A stretch of 64,000 bases of DNA from Chryseobacterium sp. Leaf394 (GTDB taxonomy: Bacteria > Bacteroidota > Bacteroidia > Flavobacteriales > Weeksellaceae): contig NZ_LMQH01000004.1 in the NCBI RefSeq assembly GCF_001424105.1, forward strand, positions 261,030 through 325,029, in the 5' to 3' direction. Shown one piece after another: positions 16,646-25,087 of this stretch (position 1 is the first letter of the stretch; each line of letters opens with the position of its first letter). The position numbers and the translations under genes were made by a program. A model generated the notes under the pieces. That model did no database searches. It was not told the DNA's origin and worked only from the letters and a program-made list of their open reading frames with translations.

Positions 16646-16653
16646 TATCTTTG
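16646..16653 (+). promoter_or_regulatory. Promoter -7 element of tsf
   Basis: TATCTTTG fits TAnnTTTG, 60 bp upstream of the tsf ATG. This gives tsf its own transcription start, as needed if it no longer follows rpsB. Confidence 0.5.
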
Positions 16654-16713
16654 CGCCACAAAATTTAAACGAATATAAACATTTATAAATTTAAATAAAA
16701 AATAATAGATATT

Positions 16714-17538
16714 ATGTCTTATACACCAGTAGCTGCAGACGTAGCAAAATTGAGAAACCAAACCGGTGCAGGTATGATGGACTGCAAGAAAGCTTTAGTA
16801 GAAGCTGAAGGAGATTTCGAAAAAGCAGTAGATATCCTTAGAAAAAAAGGACAGAAAGTAGCTGCAAACAGAGCAGACAGAGATTCTTCTGAAGGTGCTG
16901 TAATCGCAAGAGTAAACGAAGATAACACTTTAGGTGTTGTAATCTCTCTAAATTGCGAGACTGACTTCGTTGCTAAAAACGAAGCGTTCATCGAGTTGGC
17001 TTACGAATTGGCTGAAATGGCTATTTTCGCTGCTACTAAAGAAGAATTATTGGCTACAGATTTCCACGGAATGACTGTTGCAGACAAATTGATCGAGCAA
17101 ACTGGAGTTATCGGTGAGAAAATTGAGATTGGTGCATTCGAAAGAATCACAGGTCCTTTCCTTGGAGCTTACATCCACGCTGGAAACAAAATCGCTGCAA
17201 TCACTGCACTTTCTGCTAAAGTAGACGGAGCTGACGAAGCTGCAAAATCTGTTTCTATGCAGGCTGCTGCTATGAACCCAATTGCTCTTGACGAAACTAA
17301 AGTTTCTCAGGAAACAATCGACAAAGAATTGGAAATCGAAAGACACAAACTTACTGAAGAAGGTAAGCCTGCAAACATTATCGACAATATCCTTAAAGGT
17401 AAAATGCAGAGATTCTACAAAGACAACACTTTGGTTCACCAGGATTTCATCAAAGACAGCTCAATGTCTGTTGCTGATTACGTAAAATCTGTAAACGGAG
17501 ATCTTAAAGTAACTGGATTTATCAGAGTTAGCTTATAA
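16714..17538 (+). CDS. tsf: Translation elongation factor Ts
   Basis: 274 residues; nucleotide exchange factor that recycles EF-Tu-GDP. The N-terminal UBA-like domain has VAKLRNQTGAGMMDCKKAL, followed by the core contact motif CETDFVAKNEAF and AVDILRKKGQKVA. The usual partner rpsB is not adjacent but lies 21 kb away on the other strand (38772-39533). tsf is monocistronic here, with its own promoter element and terminator. Frequent use of GCT, GAA and AAC codons fits high expression. Confidence 0.96.
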   Translation: MSYTPVAADVAKLRNQTGAGMMDCKKALVEAEGDFEKAVDILRKKGQKVAANRADRDSSEGAVIARVNEDNTLGVVISLNCETDFVAKNEAFIELAYELAEMAIFAATKEELLATDFHGMTVADKLIEQTGVIGEKIEIGAFERITGPFLGAYIHAGNKIAAITALSAKVDGADEAAKSVSMQAAAMNPIALDETKVSQETIDKELEIERHKLTEEGKPANIIDNILKGKMQRFYKDNTLVHQDFIKDSSMSVADYVKSVNGDLKVTGFIRVSL

Positions 17539-17562
17539 GAACTTTTTAAGTTTAAAAATATC

Positions 17563-17595
17563 AGTCCCGATGAAGTTTTTCGCCGGGACTTTTTT
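17563..17595 (+). terminator. Rho-independent terminator of tsf
   Basis: AGTCCCG at 17563-17569 pairs with CGGGACT at 17584-17590, followed by a T-run. Confidence 0.8.
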
Positions 17596-17700
17596 ATTAT
17601 CGAATCTGTTATTATATCAAAGAATTATTATATTTAAACTAATCAATTCCCTTCTGAATGAAAACAAATAAAAAGATGTAAAAAATTGATTATTAATATG

Positions 17701-17708
17701 TAAATTTG
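17701..17708 (+). promoter_or_regulatory. Promoter -7 element of the first IgGFc/T9SS gene
   Basis: TAAATTTG, 18 bp before the ATG at 17727. No -33 element at normal spacing. Comparable TAnnTTTG elements precede the other three genes of the array (21919, 25060, 28010), suggesting each is transcribed from its own start. Confidence 0.45.
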
Positions 17709-17726
17709 CCTCCCTATAATTTCTGT

Positions 17727-20700
17727 ATGAAAAGATTTTTACTAAGTATTTTTGCATTTTTGTGTTTATCCCTTAATGCTCAGCTTGATACCGATCACTG
17801 GTTTGCCCCGATGGCAGCAAAGGCAGGAACTGCTAATTTACAGAGCGTACTCTATCTTTCTACTAATGAAACGACGCCATTCAGCGTTCAGATTTATAAT
17901 AACAATACCGTTTTTACAACAGTCCAGGTGAGCAAAAATAATCCTGCTCAGGTAAGTATTCCCGAAGGATTTATGTTTGCCACCGATCAGGCAGATCTTT
18001 TCACCCCTAACTCCATGGGTATTTTTGTGAAAGGAAGTAAAAGATTTTTTGCCAATTTCAGATTTTCTGTAACCAATCACGCGGAAATCATCACTTCGAA
18101 AGGTCTTGCGAGTCTTGGAACCACTTTTTATGCAGCTATGGCTCCGCTCACGGGAAACAACTACTACATCAATTCCATGATCGGAATTACAGCTACGGAA
18201 GACAATACAAATGTTGTAGTTTCAGGATATAATCCCAACGTACTTTTCAGCGACGGAATTTCGGCACCAACCAGAACATTTACTTTAAATAAAGGACAGT
18301 CGTATATCCTGGATGCTGTAAGTTCTGATGCAGCTGAAAACATGAACGGACTTGTAGGAGCAAAAATCGAATCTACAAAACCAATCTCTGTTACCAACGG
18401 TAATTTTAACGGGATTTACACCAATAATAATTTCACAAACAACGATATTTTGATGGATCAGGCTGTTCCGGTGGATAAGCTTGGAAAAGATTTCGCTCTG
18501 GTAAAAGGCAATGGTTCACTTACAACAGGAATGGAAACGGCTCTGATTGTAGCCACAGAAAATAATACAACATTTACCATTAACGGAACGGCGTCGGGCG
18601 TGACTTTAAATGCGGGACAATATTTCCTGCTTCCTGTTAACTATTATATTCTTCAGGGAAATGGAGTGTATAATATGGGAATCACAGCTACCAAAAATGT
18701 TTATGTTTATCAGCTGCTTGCCGGTGCGAGTTCCGGAACGGAATATGCTACAGGAGGTTTTAATTTTATTCCGCCATTAAGCTGTTTTATGCCCAATCAG
18801 ATTGATGAAATTGCTCAAATCAACAGAATCGGCAACACGACTTACGCTACAAAGCTCAATATTCTTACGCAGACCGGAGCAACAGTTACAATAAATGGCG
18901 CCAATGTAGCTGCAACGACCGGCCCTTATCCGGTACCGGGAAATGCAAATTGGGTAACTTATTCTGTCCCGAACGTAACAGGTAATATCACTGTAAACTC
19001 TACAAAATCTGTTACAGCTGGAATTGCAGCAGGAAGCGGTGCCGTAGGTTACGGTGGTTACTTCGCAGGATTTTCTTCTGTACCGGCGATTACAAAAACA
19101 GGAGACTGTTATTTGGGTGTAGTACTTCAGGTAGACAGCAGTTATGATGCTTATCAGTGGTTTTTAAACGGGCAACCTATATCAGGAGCAACATCGTATT
19201 CAATAAATCCTGAAACATATGGGCCTGGCAATTACACCTGCCAGATTACTAAAAACAACTGTGAGACAAAGCTGACAGCAATCTACGCCTACACAAGCTG
19301 CCCGGCGATTCCTACAGCAACCTACACGATAGGAAGCTGCCAAAACAAACAGATTAGTCCAACACTTGTGATTTCCACTCAAACTATGGTTCCTTCAAGC
19401 GTTACTGTGGTTCAGACACCTGTTTCCGGTGCAACATCTGTAAATTCTTCTACAGGACAAATTACTTATACGCCAAACGCAACTTTAACAGCGGATGTGG
19501 CAGACAGTTTTATCTATTCAGTTCAGGGAAATGGCAACCCTGCTGACATTGAATATTTTAAAGTCATCATTAACGTTGATGTATTGCAGATAAATAATGC
19601 AACATTATCTGTCTGCACCAATGCCAACGGAGCAGGAACTTTTAACCTGAATTCGGCCGTTTTAACTTCGGATACAGGCACCACAACAACCTATTATGCA
19701 GATTCGGCACTGGCCATTCCTATCGGAAATGCCAACAGCTACAGCAGCAGTGCAACAACAGTTTACGCGAATGTAACCTCGCAATATGGATGCTCGAAAG
19801 TGGCTCAGATTACCCTTGATTTAAATCAATCACCGAATATCAATACAGCAAACTTCAATGCCAATCTGTGTGATGATAATTTAGATGGAATTATTAACGT
19901 TAACTTCACAACTGTTACACCGCAAATAGTAACCAACTCAGCCAATTTCACAGTAAAATATTACTTAAGTCAGGCTGATGCAACTGCAGGAAATAATACA
20001 AACCTTCCAAACAACTGGACCTACACTGCGAATACTACGGTTTACGTAAGAGTGGAGTCTACAAACGGCTGTCCACCCGCCTTCGGACAGATCAACTTCA
20101 CCATTGGAACGAAAATTACATTACTCACACAGGATTACAGCACTTTAGTCTGTGACACCAACTGGGATGGGACTGAGAATGTAGATTTAAACAATTTCAA
20201 AAATAATTTCACTGCTGATCCTGCTGTTTCTCTTTCTTTTTACAGCACTTTAGCAAATGCTCAGAATGGAACCACTGCGATCAGTTCAAATCAGACAATC
20301 GCACCTTCGCAGGTTTTTTATGTGAGATTTCAAAGCACAAACGGTTGCCCGAATGTAGCGAAACTTACTTTAACTTTAGATCAGATTGTAACATCAAATG
20401 CTACATTAACTGCTTGTGGTGACGCTGCCGGAAATGCAAGCTTTAACCTTACGACTGCAGTTGTAACAAGTACGGCAGGTACTGCAATTACCTATTTTGG
20501 CGATGCCGCACTTACAATTCCACTTTTACCACCTACAAATGTTGTTTCCTGGGGTACGACTGTATATGCCAAAGTAACTTCAACATTCGGGTGTACCAGA
20601 GTGGCACAGATAGCTTTAGTCGTTAATCCTTCACCTAACATCAATACCGCCAATTTTAACGGAGCTATTTGCGATGACAATCTTGACGGAACTGTAAATG

Positions 20701-21869
20701 TGACTTTCTCTGCGATCACGCCTCAGATTGTAACCAATTCAGGAAGTTTTACCGTTAAATATTACCTCACGGCGGCAGCAGCTACAGCCGGAGGAAACAA
20801 TAATCTTCCAAATAACTGGACGTACACTGCAAATCCAACAGTTTTTGTAAGAGTGGAATCTGCAAATGGATGTCCACCTGTTTTCGGGCAAATTAATTTT
20901 ACTGTTGGAGCAAAAATTAATTTAATTACGAACAATGTAATCACTCAGGTGTGCGATCTTGATTTAAGCGGATCTGAATCTGTTAATTTAAATGACTACA
21001 AAAATCTGTTTACGGCAGATCCTTCAGTTTCATTAACCTTTTACTCAAGTTTAGCCAATGCTCAGAATGGCACGGCTGCAATTAATGCGATTCAGAACAT
21101 CACCGGTTCACAGATATTTTTTGTAAGATTTACCAGTGCAAATGGTTGTCCTGTAGTTGGTCAGATAAGCATCACAGTGAAGGCAGGAAAAAAATCTGAT
21201 ATTCTGAAAAATCAAATCGTCTGTCCGGGACAGCGGGCTGTTTTGGATGCCGGAGCAGGATTCACTTCATATTTATGGAATACAGGAGCAACCACACAGA
21301 CAATCTTGGCTGGCGAGGGAAATTATTATGTTGATCTGACATTCAATGGATGCGTTTACAGACAAAATGTAACAGTAACGACTTCGGTTTTACCAACGAT
21401 CACAGGCATCAATGTAACAGCAGGAACAGCTACAATCAATGTAAGTGGCGGAACACCTCCGTATCTATATTCCATCAATGGATTTGACTATCAGACCAGC
21501 AATATTTTTACCGGACTTTCGAGAGGACCATACAAAGCATACGTAAAAAGCGCAGACGGCTGTGAGCCAATCGTAAAAGATTTCCTGATCATCAACCTTA
21601 TCAACGCCATCACACCCAACGGCGATGGACATAATGATTACTTGGATTACACCGATCTTCAGATAAAACAGAATGTAAGTATTGAGGTGGTGGACAGATA
21701 CGGCGCACCACTCTACAGATCCACAGGCAAGAATTACAAATGGGACGGAAGAGCCGGAAACAGAAACCTGCCAACCGGAACCTACTGGTATGTGATCAAA
21801 TGGACAGAGCCTGATACGAAGCTGCCGGTTTCTTATTCTGGATGGTTATTAATAAAGAATCGAGAATAA
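17727..21869 (+). CDS. Giant secreted IgGFc-binding-domain protein with T9SS type B sorting domain (array member 1)
   Basis: 1380 residues from ATG 17727, chosen because a signal peptide follows directly (FLLSIFAFLCLSLNA, cut before QLDTDHWF). Residues ~25-440 resemble the IgGFc-binding N-terminal domain: TSKGLASLGTTFYAA, ATEDNTNVVVSGY, FTLNKGQSYIL, VTNGNFNG. An Ig-like domain follows (~457-515, YDAYQWFLNG), then two ~267-residue copies of a CDDNLDG/STNGCP unit (~622-1152), an Ig-like LDAGAGFTSYLWNTGAT domain (~1154), a SprB-like repeat (~1225) and the type B sorting domain (1291-1380: INAITPNGDGHNDYLDY ... GTYWYVIKW). Expected at the cell surface; ligand unknown. Confidence 0.85.
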   Translation: MKRFLLSIFAFLCLSLNAQLDTDHWFAPMAAKAGTANLQSVLYLSTNETTPFSVQIYNNNTVFTTVQVSKNNPAQVSIPEGFMFATDQADLFTPNSMGIFVKGSKRFFANFRFSVTNHAEIITSKGLASLGTTFYAAMAPLTGNNYYINSMIGITATEDNTNVVVSGYNPNVLFSDGISAPTRTFTLNKGQSYILDAVSSDAAENMNGLVGAKIESTKPISVTNGNFNGIYTNNNFTNNDILMDQAVPVDKLGKDFALVKGNGSLTTGMETALIVATENNTTFTINGTASGVTLNAGQYFLLPVNYYILQGNGVYNMGITATKNVYVYQLLAGASSGTEYATGGFNFIPPLSCFMPNQIDEIAQINRIGNTTYATKLNILTQTGATVTINGANVAATTGPYPVPGNANWVTYSVPNVTGNITVNSTKSVTAGIAAGSGAVGYGGYFAGFSSVPAITKTGDCYLGVVLQVDSSYDAYQWFLNGQPISGATSYSINPETYGPGNYTCQITKNNCETKLTAIYAYTSCPAIPTATYTIGSCQNKQISPTLVISTQTMVPSSVTVVQTPVSGATSVNSSTGQITYTPNATLTADVADSFIYSVQGNGNPADIEYFKVIINVDVLQINNATLSVCTNANGAGTFNLNSAVLTSDTGTTTTYYADSALAIPIGNANSYSSSATTVYANVTSQYGCSKVAQITLDLNQSPNINTANFNANLCDDNLDGIINVNFTTVTPQIVTNSANFTVKYYLSQADATAGNNTNLPNNWTYTANTTVYVRVESTNGCPPAFGQINFTIGTKITLLTQDYSTLVCDTNWDGTENVDLNNFKNNFTADPAVSLSFYSTLANAQNGTTAISSNQTIAPSQVFYVRFQSTNGCPNVAKLTLTLDQIVTSNATLTACGDAAGNASFNLTTAVVTSTAGTAITYFGDAALTIPLLPPTNVVSWGTTVYAKVTSTFGCTRVAQIALVVNPSPNINTANFNGAICDDNLDGTVNVTFSAITPQIVTNSGSFTVKYYLTAAAATAGGNNNLPNNWTYTANPTVFVRVESANGCPPVFGQINFTVGAKINLITNNVITQVCDLDLSGSESVNLNDYKNLFTADPSVSLTFYSSLANAQNGTAAINAIQNITGSQIFFVRFTSANGCPVVGQISITVKAGKKSDILKNQIVCPGQRAVLDAGAGFTSYLWNTGATTQTILAGEGNYYVDLTFNGCVYRQNVTVTTSVLPTITGINVTAGTATINVSGGTPPYLYSINGFDYQTSNIFTGLSRGPYKAYVKSADGCEPIVKDFLIINLINAITPNGDGHNDYLDYTDLQIKQNVSIEVVDRYGAPLYRSTGKNYKWDGRAGNRNLPTGTYWYVIKWTEPDTKLPVSYSGWLLIKNRE

Positions 21870-21949
21870 TCTTTAACTTTTTGTTAATATATTTTAATTA
21901 TATCTTAATTTTTTGTGTTACTTTTGTAGAAATCCTAATTCCAACTCCT

Positions 21950-24811
21950 ATGAAAAAATTTCTACTAAGTTTTGCATTAGTGTTTCTGACGTTTACCAGT
22001 CTGTTTGCCCAAAAAGACACTGAGCACTGGATTGCACCATTTTATGACAGTTCCTTAACTTCATATAATCATGCTTTGTATTTTTCAACTGATCAGACAA
22101 CGCCTTTTGAGGTGAAAATTTACAGCAATAATGTGCAGATTGGTGCTGTTACAATTTCTAAGGGTAATCCCCAGCACTTTAATATTCCGACAGTATCAAC
22201 TGACATTGTCGAGGTTTCAACTCCTGCAGATGCTTTTGTACCCATAAATAAAGGTATTTATACACAAGGTGATAAAGGATATTTTTTAACCCTGAGAATT
22301 TATAATGGTTCGCATGGTGAAATTTTAACTTCGAAAGGAAAAGCCGGTATCGGAAAAACTTTCTATGCAGCGAATGCCCCTATAACCAACACTACTGTAT
22401 CAAGTTATAATTTCACAACAGGAATTATGGCTACTGAAAACAATACTGCAGTAACAGTGTCAGGTTTTGATCCGGCAGTTAATTTTATCAATAACGGTCC
22501 AGTAACCGGCAACATTACTTTCACGCTTAACAAGGGACAGTCTTACATTCTTGCAGGAACAGCAGGCACATCTGCCAATCATACAGGATTCATTGGAGCA
22601 AAAATTTCGGCTGACAAGCCAGTTTCGGTAACTAACGGAAATTCTAATGGATTTTACGCAAACGGAAGCGGAACAGACGGATCCGACTTAATCTTAGACC
22701 AATCTGTACCTATAGACCGTTTAGGAAAAGAGTTTGCTATGATCAGAACATTAGGCGCACATGGTACGGGATTCAACATGGAGGGCGGTCTTGTAATAGC
22801 AACCGAAAATAATACAGAAGTATATTTAAATAATGGTTTAACTCCAGTGGCAACTCTTAACGAAGGAGATTTCTACCGAATTCTGGATTCCGGATATGTA
22901 CAACAGGGTACTTCCACCCATTACAACATTTATGTGCGAACTACTAAAAATGCTTATCTGTATCAATTTGTTTCAGGAAATAGTAATACAAGAAACAATG
23001 GTGGCTACAATTATATTCCACCATTGAACTGCTTCCTACCTAGAAAAATTGAAGAGATTGGAAAGATCACAGAAATGCCGACAAGTGCCCTAGGATCAGG
23101 CACTCCAACATCTACGTTTCTTTTAAAACTTAATATTATTACCGAAGCAGGAGCTACTGTTACTTACAGCGTCGATGGCGGAGCACCTATTACTCCGACC
23201 GCAGCGCAGGGACCGTACGCACTTTTGGGAAATTCGAACTGGGTAACCTACGATATTCCGGGAATTACCGGTAACTTAACGATCCAGTCTAATAAGGCAG
23301 TAACTGCGGGTGTAAACGGAGGATACAGCTCGGCGGGATATGGTGGCTTCTTTGCAGGCTTCAATTCAGTTCCTGTAATCGCAAAGCAAACAGGAGACTG
23401 TATTCCGGGGATTATTCTTGAGGTTGACAGTGGCTACGACACTTATCAATGGTACCTGAACGGAGTTGCTGTTCCGGGAGCTACTTCCAACACATACACA
23501 CCGACAGCATCAGGAAACTATACAGTAACGGTTACAATGGGAACATGTCCACCATTGACGACGCCTATTTATAAAGTGTTTACATGTTTAACGCAAACAG
23601 TAAAGAATTTAAACATCTGCGGATCTACAACAATTACTCCTACTTTCTCAAGTTCTACGCAAACGCCGGTAGCCGGTAGTGTTACAATAATTACACAGCC
23701 TACTCACGGTACAGCCACGGTGAACACTGCGACAGGAGTTATTACTTATGTACCAACTGCAGGATATTTAGGCCCAGATACCATTGTTTATCAATTTTGC
23801 GGAAATGCAGCAGAATTTGTAGACTGTGAAAAGATTACTCTCAATCTCACATTAGTTCCATTTGTTGTGAACGATAAAACCTTAACATCCTGTCAGTATA
23901 CTGATAAAGCAAGTTTTGATCTAACCACTGCAAATGTTATTGATTACACTGGTGTTACTAAAACATATTATCCAACACTCAACGATCTTAATACAAATCA
24001 AAATGTTATTACAGATCCAACGGCGTACCTTTCTGCAGGAGGCTTTGTTTACGTAAAAGTTACTACACCGGAAGGCTGTAAAGCAAATGCAAAAATTACG
24101 CTGATCGCTATTCCGATCAAGAAGTCAGCACAATTGGTAGACAAAGTTATTTGTATTGACGGAAGAACAGATCTGGATGCAGGCCCGGGATACAGCAGTT
24201 ATTTATGGAATACGGGAGCTACTACCTCATCTATTCTTGGAGTTCCGGTAGGAGAATATTGGGTAAAACTTGAAAACAACGGATGTTTTGTACAGCAGTT
24301 TGTGAGAGTAATCAAAGCTCAGGAGCCGGTTATCACATCAATTGATATCAACAACACAACAGCTACTGTAAATGTCAGCGGAGGAAAAGCACCTTACAAA
24401 TATGCAGTTGACGGAGCAGCGGCATGGCAGGATTCTAATGTGTTCACAGGTCTTTCCAGAGGGCAGCATACCTTCTATGTGAAAGATTCTTATAACTGTG
24501 CTCCGGTGGCAGTAGAAGTTACAGTTCCTAATCTGATCAACGCCATCACACCTAATGGAGATAATGTAAATGATTTTATAGATTACAGCGCATTGAAATA
24601 CAAAGAAAACTTAAGCTTTGTTATCTACGATCGTTATGGCAACAAAATCTTTACAGGAGACAAATTCAACAACTATAAATGGGATGGTAAATTCTTTGAA
24701 AAAGGCGTGGTAACCGGAACTTACTGGTATCACATCAACTGGAATGAGCCAAATACACAGAAAACGCCAATCAAGTATACCGGTTGGATCTTAGTTAAGA
24801 ACCGAGAATAA
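21950..24811 (+). CDS. Secreted IgGFc-binding-domain protein with T9SS type B sorting domain (array member 2)
   Basis: 953 residues. The start ATG 21950 gives a good signal peptide (KKFLLSFALVFLTFTSLFA before QKDTEHWIAPF); the frame extends 36 codons further upstream into the promoter and previous gene, which I reject. The IgGFc-like N-terminal domain is followed by an Ig-like domain (~480-540, YDTYQWYLNGVAVPGA), a Big-type domain (~552-645), an LDAGPGYSSYLWNTGAT domain (~730), a SprB-like repeat (~794) and the type B sorting domain (863-953, INAITPNGDNVNDF). It lacks the duplicated unit of member 1 and is closest to member 3. Confidence 0.85.
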   Translation: MKKFLLSFALVFLTFTSLFAQKDTEHWIAPFYDSSLTSYNHALYFSTDQTTPFEVKIYSNNVQIGAVTISKGNPQHFNIPTVSTDIVEVSTPADAFVPINKGIYTQGDKGYFLTLRIYNGSHGEILTSKGKAGIGKTFYAANAPITNTTVSSYNFTTGIMATENNTAVTVSGFDPAVNFINNGPVTGNITFTLNKGQSYILAGTAGTSANHTGFIGAKISADKPVSVTNGNSNGFYANGSGTDGSDLILDQSVPIDRLGKEFAMIRTLGAHGTGFNMEGGLVIATENNTEVYLNNGLTPVATLNEGDFYRILDSGYVQQGTSTHYNIYVRTTKNAYLYQFVSGNSNTRNNGGYNYIPPLNCFLPRKIEEIGKITEMPTSALGSGTPTSTFLLKLNIITEAGATVTYSVDGGAPITPTAAQGPYALLGNSNWVTYDIPGITGNLTIQSNKAVTAGVNGGYSSAGYGGFFAGFNSVPVIAKQTGDCIPGIILEVDSGYDTYQWYLNGVAVPGATSNTYTPTASGNYTVTVTMGTCPPLTTPIYKVFTCLTQTVKNLNICGSTTITPTFSSSTQTPVAGSVTIITQPTHGTATVNTATGVITYVPTAGYLGPDTIVYQFCGNAAEFVDCEKITLNLTLVPFVVNDKTLTSCQYTDKASFDLTTANVIDYTGVTKTYYPTLNDLNTNQNVITDPTAYLSAGGFVYVKVTTPEGCKANAKITLIAIPIKKSAQLVDKVICIDGRTDLDAGPGYSSYLWNTGATTSSILGVPVGEYWVKLENNGCFVQQFVRVIKAQEPVITSIDINNTTATVNVSGGKAPYKYAVDGAAAWQDSNVFTGLSRGQHTFYVKDSYNCAPVAVEVTVPNLINAITPNGDNVNDFIDYSALKYKENLSFVIYDRYGNKIFTGDKFNNYKWDGKFFEKGVVTGTYWYHINWNEPNTQKTPIKYTGWILVKNRE

Positions 24812-24837
24812 TAAATAATAATTTTCTGAATAAAATT

Positions 24838-24869
24838 AAATGCCGTGGTCTTGATCACGGCATTTTTTT
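24838..24869 (+). terminator. Rho-independent terminator of array member 2
   Basis: AAATGCCGTG at 24838-24847 pairs perfectly with CACGGCATTT at 24856-24865, followed by T-run. Confidence 0.85.
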
Positions 24870-25087
24870 AATGTTCACTTTTTCAGATATTAAATGCTGA
24901 CTTAAGTTAATTTTTTATTTAAGTATAATAAACTTTATTTAAAATATACTTTGTGTTCAAACCACTTTATTTACAATCATGTTTAAATTTTAAACCTAAA
25001 AATTCAATTTTAATCTCGCATTATTTAAAATTAAAAACATATTATTACGGAAAATTCATTATTTTTGCGAAAATCCTAATTCTGCTT

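Noticed and set aside
21842..21949. 36-codon N-terminal extension of array member 2
   Set aside because: It overlaps the end of member 1 and the promoter element, and hides a good signal peptide starting at 21950.
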